DNA from: JAZKFT01 sp043760535
GTDB taxonomy: Bacteria > Bacteroidota > Bacteroidia > Chitinophagales > Chitinophagaceae
NCBI GenBank assembly: GCA_043760535.1
Contig: JAYUOV010000330.1
Location: 1-7,623, forward strand
Direction: 5' to 3'
DNA length: 7,623 nt
Part shown: piece after piece, positions 1-5,947 of the stretch
Numbering within the stretch: the stretch's first letter is position 1
Layout of the letters: each line of letters begins with the position of its first letter
Position numbers and translations under genes: made by a program
Notes under the pieces: model-generated
The model's database searches: none
Seen by the model: only the letters and a program-made list of their open reading frames with translations
What the model was told of the DNA's origin: nothing

Positions 1-14
1 TTGCGAAATACAAT

Positions 15-54
15 CTAATCAACTAATCAACTAATCAACTAATCAACCAATCAC
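15..54. repeat. 8-bp tandem repeat next to the cutC start
   Basis: The unit CTAATCAA is repeated four times exactly (15-22, 23-30, 31-38, 39-46) and is followed by a degenerate fifth copy (47-54, CCAATCAC). The array ends 6 bases before the ATG of the cutC-type gene, so it occupies the place of the ribosome-binding region and short leader. A TAA in the reading frame of that gene lies at 40-42 inside the array, so the repeat itself is not translated in that frame. No Shine-Dalgarno sequence and no TAnnTTTG box is visible in these 60 bases. Copy-number change by slippage is possible in principle but cannot be judged from one sequence. Confidence 0.85.
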
Positions 55-60
55 CTATAC

Positions 61-792
61 ATGAGTTTTACTTTAGAAGTAGCAGCCTTTACATTAGAAG
101 GTGCATTATTGGCCCAAAAAGCCGGGGCTGATAGAATAGAATTGTGCGATAACCCGGCAGACGGTGGCACAACCCCATCGTTGGGAATGCTTAAAACTGC
201 CCGTAAAAGAATTGGCGTTCAGGTCTATCCCATCATAAGGCCAAGGGGCGGAAATTTTGTGTACAGCGATGATGAATTTGAAATGATGAAGACCGATGTT
301 CAGATTTGCAAGGCACTAAAATACGATGGTGTGGTTATCGGCATTTTAAATGCAGATGGCACGGTGGACAAAGACCGCTGTGAAGAACTGGTAGAACTGG
401 CCGGAGAGATGGGCGTTACTTTCCACAGGGCTTTCGACAGAACGGTAGATCCGTTTCAGGCAATGGAAGATATAATTGAGACGGGCTGTGAACGCATTCT
501 TACAAGTGGGCAGGTACCAAACGCAATAGACGGCACCAAACTAATTTTACATCTAATAGAAAAAGCCGACGACCGCATTATTATAATGCCAGGCTGCGGC
601 ATACGAAGCGACAATGTTTTAGAAATAGCCGAGCAAACATGTGCCACAGAATTTCATACTTCGGCTAGGATAAATGCAGAAATAAAAAAGGTAAAAAACA
701 AAGCCTCGATGATGGAGACCCTACCACATGTTTCTGTTGATGAAAAAGAAGTAAAAGCGATTTTGAAAATTTTAGAGAAATTTTTGAGGTGA
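61..792 (+). CDS. cutC: CutC family protein (copper homeostasis family)
   Basis: A 243-residue protein of typical CutC length (E. coli CutC is about 248). The family is a TIM-barrel protein linked historically to copper tolerance in E. coli; its biochemical activity is not firmly settled, so the copper role is inherited from the family name. Family blocks seen in order are GADRIELC (22-29), GGTTPS (35-40), IRPRGGNFVYS (59-69), FHRAFD (121-126), ILTSG (146-150), PGCGI (177-181) and EFHTSAR (197-203). The glycine-rich block carries Cys179 where I expect Gly or Ala. There is no signal peptide or membrane segment, so it should be cytoplasmic. The ATG at 61 is fixed by an in-frame TAA at 40-42 with no other ATG between. 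The next gene lies beyond a 314-bp repeat-filled gap, so no operon partner is visible downstream; the upstream neighbour is outside the window. Confidence 0.93.
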   Translation: MSFTLEVAAFTLEGALLAQKAGADRIELCDNPADGGTTPSLGMLKTARKRIGVQVYPIIRPRGGNFVYSDDEFEMMKTDVQICKALKYDGVVIGILNADGTVDKDRCEELVELAGEMGVTFHRAFDRTVDPFQAMEDIIETGCERILTSGQVPNAIDGTKLILHLIEKADDRIIIMPGCGIRSDNVLEIAEQTCATEFHTSARINAEIKKVKNKASMMETLPHVSVDEKEVKAILKILEKFLR

Positions 793-852
793 TTCTTGCA
801 TATTATTTATTTACCTCTTGCCCTAAACCACGAAGTGGTTCAACAACAATAG

Positions 853-908
853 CCACGGGTGAAACCCGTGGTAAAAGTGAAATAGAAATAGCAACCCCGA
901 ATGGGGTT
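853..908 (+). repeat. REP module 1: palindrome B plus palindrome C
   Basis: The first composite unit has a GC-rich palindrome with perfect 8-bp arms (853-860 and 864-871, loop GAA), a 21-base A-rich spacer, and a second palindrome with perfect 6-bp arms (893-898 and 903-908, loop GAAT). The same order, read from the other strand, recurs at 953-1009. The strand given here is only a convention for orientation relative to that second copy. Confidence 0.8.
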
Positions 909-952
909 GAACGAATTATTTTCATTCTAAGAATTATGGGAACCAACTGTTT

Positions 953-1009
953 AACCCCATTCGGGGTAATTTACATCACACATATTTAAACCACGGGTTG
1001 TACCCGTGG
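953..1009 (-). repeat. REP module 2: inverted copy of module 1
   Basis: On the - strand this reads as palindrome E' (1009 to 991, loop ACA), a 22-base spacer, then palindrome D' (968 to 953, loop GAAT). It matches module 1 in element order, arm sequence and near-identical spacing, while the spacer sequences differ. Conserved palindromes with diverged spacers suggest the structure, not the spacer, is what is retained. An extra single palindrome F (1022-1037) follows 12 bases after this module with no partner. Confidence 0.8.
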
Positions 1010-1106
1010 CTACTTTTGTTAAACCCCATTCGGGGTAATAAACCTCGATTATTTAAAAAGTAACCTTTCTATAATTTTTTAAAGCACTGCTAAGAATAAT
1101 TACAAA

Positions 1107-1670
1107 ATGAACTTCCTTATAGACAAAGACTGGACTTTATTCCTCGATCGGGATGGCGTAATAAACGAAGAAAAGCATCAGGGCTATATTAACCAACTGG
1201 ATGAATTTGTTTTTTATACAAATGCCGCTGCTGCTATAGCCATGCTTTCGCCTATTTTTTACAAAACCATTGTGGTAACCAATCAAAAAGGTGTTGGCCG
1301 TGGCATTACCCCAATAGATGAACTTACCCGAATACATAAGCACATGGTTACCGAAGTACAAAATGCAGGTGGCCACATTGATTATATTTACTTTTGTACG
1401 GATATAGAAGCCGACAGCCCTAACCGAAAACCCAATACAGGTATGGCTTTGCAGGCGAAGCAGGATAATCCTGGCTTAGATTTAAACAAAAGCATTATGA
1501 TAGGTAATAATGCCAGCGATATGAATTTTGGCCGAAATGCCGGTATAGGTTGCAATGTGTTACTTACCACCACCAAACCGCTTGAAGCAGTCGATGCTTT
1601 TCTTTACGATTTTCATTTTACATCGCTTTACGAGGCGGCGGTTTTTATCCAAGGTGGTGTTAAAAAATAA
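1107..1670 (+). CDS. HAD-IIIA phosphatase, GmhB/HisB-N type
   Basis: A 187-residue cytoplasmic protein of the haloacid dehalogenase superfamily, close in length to D-glycero-D-manno-heptose 1,7-bisphosphate phosphatase (GmhB). HAD motif I is DRDGVIN with nucleophile Asp14 and acid/base Asp16; motif II is TNQ (58-60) followed by KGVGRG; motif III is Lys108 in RKPNTGM; motif IV is GNNASD (133-138). Two differences from classical GmhB are visible. The cysteine-rich zinc loop is absent (only Cys97 lies in that stretch), and the first motif IV acid is Asn134, leaving Asp138. I recall both traits in related Bacteroidota proteins, so this is probably a subfamily and not decay. Whether the substrate is a heptose bisphosphate, histidinol phosphate or another sugar phosphate cannot be told, and no heptose or histidine genes are adjacent. 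The ATG at 1107 has an A-rich leader; an imperfect -7 candidate, TAATTTTT, lies at 1072-1079. The exported-protein gene follows 48 bp downstream. Confidence 0.85.
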   Translation: MNFLIDKDWTLFLDRDGVINEEKHQGYINQLDEFVFYTNAAAAIAMLSPIFYKTIVVTNQKGVGRGITPIDELTRIHKHMVTEVQNAGGHIDYIYFCTDIEADSPNRKPNTGMALQAKQDNPGLDLNKSIMIGNNASDMNFGRNAGIGCNVLLTTTKPLEAVDAFLYDFHFTSLYEAAVFIQGGVKK

Positions 1671-1695
1671 AAGAAGCTATTCATCGTTTTATTGT

Positions 1696-1714
1696 AAGCA
1701 AGTAACTTGCTTTT
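1696..1714 (+). terminator. Hairpin with short T run between two + genes
   Basis: Perfect 7-bp arms AAGCAAG (1696-1702) and CTTGCTT (1706-1712) enclose the loop TAA and run into TTTT (1711-1714). It sits 25 bases after the HAD stop codon and ends only 4 bases before the ATG at 1719. It could be a weak Rho-independent terminator of the HAD gene, but the T run is short and the stem is only partly GC. It could equally be a leader hairpin that limits ribosome access to the next gene. Confidence 0.35.
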
Positions 1715-1718
1715 AATT

Positions 1719-2741
1719 ATGATAAAAAAAAATTTATTTTTCATTGCCCTGTTTGCCTCTTTAGGCACTGCTGCCCAAAGTAAAATATCAAAAGCCGACC
1801 TTAAATATTTACGCTCTGCCGAAGACACCATTGGTGCTTTAACCGATAAAGTGCTGGATGATATAGACGTAATAAGCCGTGTACGCAGCGACAGTATGCT
1901 TACCCGTACCCTTGTACGTGCATTAAAAATACCCAACAGTTTTAGCTTCCATTTCGATTCACTACAGACCATTACAATAGCTTACCCCAACGATAGTTCG
2001 TTCCGCATATTTACATGGCAATACCAATTAAACGAACAGGTTTTTCGCCAAAAAGGAGCCATACAAATGAATACTACTGATGGTAATCTGCAATTATTTC
2101 CTTTGTTCGATGCTTCGGAATATGCCGAGTTTCCTAACGATTCTGTAAGAGCTGGCCAAAACTGGATTGGTGCTATTTATTATAAAATTGTTCAGAAAGA
2201 ATTTAACGGAAAGCAGTATTATACCTTGTTAGGGTACGATGAAAACGGTTTTCGGAGTACTAAAAAATGGGTTGAAGTGATGCATTTTGATGAGAATAAG
2301 CAACCCTCCTTTGGCGGAGATTTCTTTGTTTTTGAAAAAGGAGATTCTTCTTTTCAAAAAGGCTGGAAACGGTTTAATATTGAATTTAAAAAAGAAGGCC
2401 GTGCAAGGCTCAATTTTGATCCTAACAAGGATATGATTATGTACGACCACCTGATTAGCGAAGAAAATCAGCCCGAAAAAAAATACACATATATACCCGA
2501 TGGCGACTACGAAGGCCTACAATGGAGGGAAGGTAAATGGCAACATGTAACCAAAGTTTTTACCGAACAATTAACCGATGGTAAAGAGCCTACACCCAAC
2601 TTATTAATGGACGAAAACGGAACAGTAAACGAAGGAAAACTTTCTGAACAATCTGAAAAAAATGCTGATAAAAAAATAGAAGCAATGCCTATTAAAAAGA
2701 AATCAAAAATTGTGTTGCCTTCTACAAAGAGAAAAAGCTAA
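1719..2741 (+). CDS. Exported protein of unknown function (Bacteroidota)
   Basis: A 340-residue protein with no domain I can name. The N-terminus MIKKN, a hydrophobic stretch (about 6-17) and a GTAAQ/S junction near residue 20 form a type I signal peptide, so it should be periplasmic or surface-exposed; there is no lipobox Cys. The central part (about 95-280) is rich in aromatics and predicted beta-strand, with blocks such as WIGAIYYKIVQ (149-159), YYTLLGYD (167-174) and IMYDHL (240-245). I recall similar blocks in uncharacterised proteins of Sphingobacteriales and Chitinophagales. The last 60 residues are low in complexity, first acidic/polar, then very basic (KKKSK near 326, KRKS at the end). 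I chose the ATG at 1719; a TTG at 1707 would add four residues before the signal peptide and lies inside the hairpin arm. It follows the HAD gene by 48 bp and converges on the lipoprotein gene with a 17-bp gap. Confidence 0.85.
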   Translation: MIKKNLFFIALFASLGTAAQSKISKADLKYLRSAEDTIGALTDKVLDDIDVISRVRSDSMLTRTLVRALKIPNSFSFHFDSLQTITIAYPNDSSFRIFTWQYQLNEQVFRQKGAIQMNTTDGNLQLFPLFDASEYAEFPNDSVRAGQNWIGAIYYKIVQKEFNGKQYYTLLGYDENGFRSTKKWVEVMHFDENKQPSFGGDFFVFEKGDSSFQKGWKRFNIEFKKEGRARLNFDPNKDMIMYDHLISEENQPEKKYTYIPDGDYEGLQWREGKWQHVTKVFTEQLTDGKEPTPNLLMDENGTVNEGKLSEQSEKNADKKIEAMPIKKKSKIVLPSTKRKS

Positions 2742-2758
2742 AAAAACATCTTCAATAA

Positions 2759-4375
2759 TTACTTTTTAGTGTACCTAAGCTCTAATAAATTTAGAGCATT
2801 GGCATTAAAACCCGAAATATTGGGCTGTAAAAGGTGTATCACCATATCGTACCAAAGTGGTACTACCGGAGCATCTGCAATAATCAGTTTATCCATTTCA
2901 TTATACATTTTGTACCGTACCGAATCGTTGTTTTCGGTTAGCACTTTTTCGTATAAAATATCGAAGGCTTCATTTTTAAACCTTGTATAATTGGGGGGTG
3001 CCGGGTTTTTACTATAGAATACTGTAAAAAAATTTTCTGCATCTGGATAATCGGCCTGCCAACTGCCCCGAAAAAACAAAGCCTGGCTTTTACTAGTTTG
3101 TTCCAAAAGCAAACTTTTTTGAATTACTTCTACCTGAACCGGAATGCCGGCTTCGCCCAACTGGCTGGCTATATAACTTCCCAAGTCGGCATAAATAGGC
3201 ACGGTGAGCAGTTTAATTTTGGGCAGATTTTTGCCATTTGCAAAACCAGCTTCGGCCAATAATTTCTGTGCTTTTAATGGCTGATAATCGTACCCTTTTA
3301 CGGCTGTATCGAACGATGGCAAACCTATTGGCGAAAAACCCGATGTGGCCGCAAACCCAATACTGTTTCGGAGATAAAGCATCATCTTTTGCTTATCAAT
3401 AGCATAGTTAATTGCTTGCCGTACCTTTTTTATTCTTAATGGCGAATTACGAACCAACTCATTGGTACTATCGAACAAAATACCCAAATATTCAGTAGTC
3501 AGATAAGCATGCTTTTGTAGTTGCAATTTACCCTCCCAATCCTTTTTTAAATCACCTTTTTTGGTGAGTATTTCGTCTTTAAAAGAGGGGTCTATATCAT
3601 TAATAAAATCCAGTTTTCCTTGCCGAAAATTTAAAAACTCAGCAGCCTTGCTATCCAAAAAACTAATCTTAATTGCATCTAAATATGGCAGGTTTTTTCC
3701 TGTTGCATCTTTTTGAAAATAACTGGGATTTTTAAGCATGGTCAATGCCAGGCCTTCTTCCCAATCTTTAAGCATAAAGGGCCCGGTACCACAGGGGTGG
3801 CGGCGAAAATCTTTACCATATTTTTCTACCACTTCGTGCGGTACTATGCTGCAATACTGCATACTTAAAATACCCAGTATGGGGTTAAATGGCCTTGACA
3901 GTTTTAATTGAAAAGTAGAATCGTTAATGGCCTTAAAGGCTTCTATAGTGTCTATTCGGTTATTAAAAATCCATGCTCCGCTGCTTGCCGTTGCAGGATC
4001 GGTTATGCGTTTTAAACTATACACTACATCATTAGCAATCATTCTACGGCCTTTACCATTGGCAAAAGCTTCGTTATCATGAAAAAAAACATCGTTTCGC
4101 AGGTGAAAGGTGTAAGTTGTTCCACCGCCATCCACATCCCAGCGTAATGCCAAAGATGGCACCAAATTTAACAAAGAATCAGTTTCAATGAGCGTATTAT
4201 AGATTTGGTGTATAGCCCAAATAATAGATTGATTTTTTGCAAAAGCCGGATCTAGTGTTGCTATACCGCTTTGCTCATTGTACCTAAAAATGGATTTACT
4301 ATCGGATCCATTTTGCTTACACGAGATGGTAAGCAATAATGCAGAAATGATAAAAAATAAGCGGAAGTTATTCAT
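2759..4375 (-). CDS. Family 5 peptide-binding lipoprotein (SBP_bac_5)
   Basis: A 538-residue solute-binding protein of the DppA/OppA family, which delivers oligopeptides or other ligands to an ABC importer. The N-terminus has a hydrophobic segment (4-18) and Cys19 in LTISC, a slightly non-consensus lipobox (Thr at -3), so it should be a lipid-anchored envelope protein. Family blocks are LDPAFA (41-46), LALRWDVDGGGTTYTFHLR (75-93) with FHD (98-100), NDVVYSLKR (115-123), GTGPF (196-200), VRQAINYAID (318-327) and DYPDAENFF (442-450). The length is complete for the family. I chose the ATG at 4375; another start at 4405 would add ten residues ahead of the signal peptide and is less likely. No permease or ATPase gene is nearby, so it is an orphan within this window. 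It lies 160 bp downstream of the GT-C-like gene on the same strand and may be the third gene of that unit or have its own promoter. Confidence 0.92.
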   Translation of the reverse strand: MNNFRLFFIISALLLTISCKQNGSDSKSIFRYNEQSGIATLDPAFAKNQSIIWAIHQIYNTLIETDSLLNLVPSLALRWDVDGGGTTYTFHLRNDVFFHDNEAFANGKGRRMIANDVVYSLKRITDPATASSGAWIFNNRIDTIEAFKAINDSTFQLKLSRPFNPILGILSMQYCSIVPHEVVEKYGKDFRRHPCGTGPFMLKDWEEGLALTMLKNPSYFQKDATGKNLPYLDAIKISFLDSKAAEFLNFRQGKLDFINDIDPSFKDEILTKKGDLKKDWEGKLQLQKHAYLTTEYLGILFDSTNELVRNSPLRIKKVRQAINYAIDKQKMMLYLRNSIGFAATSGFSPIGLPSFDTAVKGYDYQPLKAQKLLAEAGFANGKNLPKIKLLTVPIYADLGSYIASQLGEAGIPVQVEVIQKSLLLEQTSKSQALFFRGSWQADYPDAENFFTVFYSKNPAPPNYTRFKNEAFDILYEKVLTENNDSVRYKMYNEMDKLIIADAPVVPLWYDMVIHLLQPNISGFNANALNLLELRYTKK

Positions 4376-4436
4376 ATCGTAAGTTTTAGGTAATTTGTTT
4401 TGCAATAAATTTTTTATGGCAATAAAATGGGCACTA

Positions 4437-4469
4437 AAAATATACTAGCGAAGTAAATGCAGCACCAAA
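4437..4469 (-). promoter_or_regulatory. Possible Bacteroidota-type promoter for the lipoprotein
   Basis: On the - strand a TTTG (4469-4466) is followed, after 21 bases, by TATATTTT (4444-4437). The Bacteroidota primary-sigma consensus is TTTG, about 19 bases, then TAnnTTTG. The -7 element matches at seven of eight positions and the spacing is two bases long. A start here would leave a leader of about 55-60 bases before the ATG at 4375. In such AT-rich DNA this match is weak evidence. Confidence 0.3.
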
Positions 4470-4535
4470 ACTTAATTTTTAGTTTTTTCTGGTAGCACTC
4501 TTACTTCGAAAAAAGATAGAACGTTTAATATTTGC

Positions 4536-5945
4536 CTACTTATTTAGTGCAGAAAAAGTAATAGTATCTGCCACAGAATTTTCCCGTTTAACATTAATTA
4601 AAAGGGGCCCCTTTTCAAAAGATTTAATGGATAAAACTTTCAGATCTAGGGTATCCCTGCCTGTTGCTAACCAAGCTACCCCATCCATAAAGCCATAGTT
4701 AAATACCGGCACACCACGGATATATGCAGGCAAATCTACTACTACAATTTTCTTTTGTAATGGCACTTGTTTTATCACCTCCATTCCTTCCATTGCAATC
4801 TTTCCCACTTCTTTAAAATGACCTGCAGACCGTACAAAGAAAAATGTGTGATAAGAGAATAATAGTGCTCCGAAAACAGCCCTTGACAAAGGTTTTTGAA
4901 ATAGTTGCAGACCAGCATATACTAATGTAGCACACAAAAATAAAGATGGATAATACAGGTATCTTTCGGACTCGTAACCTGTACTGCTTACCCCTAACGA
5001 AACATACGGAAAATAAGATAGCAGCCAACTTGCAACCAGGAACAATAAAAAATTATCAACCTTTTTTCGTTTTATTAACACTGCGGCTACAATCAATAGG
5101 CACACAGTCACAATAGCAGCACACACCATCATCGTACTGTTATTTTCCATTGGCGGCAAAAAACTACGGAAAAATAATTTTGCTGTTTTAGCTACCATAG
5201 CAACAATGTTAAAATGCTCCACATCACTCGCTTCATAAGAGCCTAACAATGCACCAGTTTTTATGATCCTAAATGGAAAATATGCAATAAAAAAAAGCCA
5301 CAGTAATGCAATAGGTAATTTAGCCTGCTGGCGTAGTATGGATGATTTTGGTAAAAGAAAAAACCAAGTTATTAACCAGAATGGAAACACCCACAGCGAC
5401 TCGTAGGTAAAAATGCCTAAAAGAAAAAAAGCTATATAAGGCAACAACCAAAGTCTGTTTTGCAAAGCTTTAAAAAAGCAAAGCCAGCTTAGTAAATTAA
5501 AAAATAAACTGAGCGATGCAGTGCGGCATAATATCCAAAAAACAGCCTCTGAATGGAAGGCATACACGCCAAACAGAGCTACAGAAAATATGGCAAAAGC
5601 TTTGTGGGCGTGGCTTACGCAGATAGTATTAGATAAGGCAAGAAATATTTTTACTGCCATAACCATATTGGCAATATGCAGTAACAGGTTAGTTACATGA
5701 TAACCCCAAGCATTTTTACCGGCCCATAAATAATCTAGATACAGCGATAAATCGTTAATATGCCTTAGGCTGTTATGATGGCCAAGATACCCATCTTTAG
5801 CCATGGGTATATGTATAAAATCATCATTGAGAAAATAGAAATGAAAGGGATTTGCAAAAATGATTATTAAGATAATTGCTGTGGCAAAAGATACCAAAGC
5901 CCACCTTAGATATATTTTTTCGGTTCCTTTATTCTGGTTACTCAT
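4536..5945 (-). CDS. Multi-pass GT-C-like glycosyltransferase (TMTC/PMT-like)
   Basis: A 469-residue inner-membrane protein with about 11 hydrophobic segments (roughly 13-31, 82-104, 115-133, 136-160, 165-180, 182-198, 210-228, 273-291, 297-318, 330-348, 354-371) and a soluble C-terminal tail of about 100 residues. An Asp pair (41-42, in FLNDDF) follows the first membrane segment, where GT-C enzymes carry their catalytic acidic motif. Three blocks resemble TMTC/ArnT-like proteins that use polyprenyl-phosphate sugars: GYHVTNLLLHIAN (81-93), FHSEAVFWI (130-138) and ESERYLYYPSLF (325-336). The likely role is transfer of a sugar from a lipid carrier on the periplasmic side; the acceptor is unknown. 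No TPR repeats follow, unlike animal TMTC proteins. The ATG at 5945 overlaps the radical SAM stop codon (TGATG), indicating coupled translation. A TTG one codon upstream is an unlikely start. An alternative is a membrane protein with the fold but no catalysis. Confidence 0.72.
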   Translation of the reverse strand: MSNQNKGTEKIYLRWALVSFATAIILIIIFANPFHFYFLNDDFIHIPMAKDGYLGHHNSLRHINDLSLYLDYLWAGKNAWGYHVTNLLLHIANMVMAVKIFLALSNTICVSHAHKAFAIFSVALFGVYAFHSEAVFWILCRTASLSLFFNLLSWLCFFKALQNRLWLLPYIAFFLLGIFTYESLWVFPFWLITWFFLLPKSSILRQQAKLPIALLWLFFIAYFPFRIIKTGALLGSYEASDVEHFNIVAMVAKTAKLFFRSFLPPMENNSTMMVCAAIVTVCLLIVAAVLIKRKKVDNFLLFLVASWLLSYFPYVSLGVSSTGYESERYLYYPSLFLCATLVYAGLQLFQKPLSRAVFGALLFSYHTFFFVRSAGHFKEVGKIAMEGMEVIKQVPLQKKIVVVDLPAYIRGVPVFNYGFMDGVAWLATGRDTLDLKVLSIKSFEKGPLLINVKRENSVADTITFSALNK

Positions 5946-5947
5946 CA
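5943..5947 (-). other. TGATG stop/start overlap (translational coupling)
   Basis: Read on the - strand, the TGA stop of the radical SAM gene (5947-5945) shares its last base with the ATG of the GT-C-like gene (5945-5943). This arrangement lets ribosomes terminate and restart and normally marks genes in one operon whose products are needed in set proportion. Confidence 0.85.

Larger units (their letters stand above)
826..1037. repeat. Cluster of REP-like palindromes (BIME-like)
   Basis: Six short palindromes fill most of the 314-bp gap between the cutC-type gene and the HAD gene. They are A 826-840 (AACCAC-GAA-GTGGTT), B 853-871 (CCACGGGT-GAA-ACCCGTGG), C 893-908 (AACCCC-GAAT-GGGGTT), D 953-968 (ACCCC-ATTC-GGGGT core), E 991-1009 (CCACGGGT-TGT-ACCCGTGG) and F 1022-1037 (same sequence class and orientation as D). 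D and F are reverse-oriented copies of C, and E is a reverse-oriented copy of B. Two recurring palindrome classes in mixed orientation between genes fit the REP/BIME pattern, which in other bacteria is linked to REP-associated tyrosine transposases (RAYTs). No transposase gene lies in the window. An open reading frame of 66 codons crosses the cluster but only translates the repeats. Confidence 0.85.

Noticed and set aside
789..989. A 66-codon + strand reading frame downstream of cutC
   Set aside because: It starts at a GTG inside the cutC stop region and its sequence is a translation of the palindromic repeats (for example TPFG from CCCCATTCGGGG), so it is not a credible gene.
826..1037. CRISPR array
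   Set aside because: The repeats are short palindromes of two classes in both orientations with irregular spacing, unlike direct repeats with uniform spacers, and no cas gene is present.
1628..1972. A 114-codon - strand reading frame across the HAD/exported-protein junction
   Set aside because: It is antisense to two supported genes, including the signal peptide region, and has no start context or recognisable domain.
2738..2769. CTAAAAA / TTTTTAG inverted repeat spanning the two convergent stop codons as a bidirectional terminator
   Set aside because: The arms are nearly all A and T with an 18-base loop, so the pairing is too weak and too likely by chance in this AT-rich sequence to call.
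4467..4486. Inverted repeat AAAACT/AGTTTT as a terminator after the GT-C-like gene
   Set aside because: The T run follows the stem only on the + strand, where no gene ends. Read on the - strand, the stem is AT-only and lacks a T run.
4406..4535. A possible small precursor-peptide gene between the GT-C-like gene and the lipoprotein, as might accompany a radical SAM/SPASM enzyme
   Set aside because: No ATG exists on the - strand in this gap, so no ATG-initiated peptide can be placed there.
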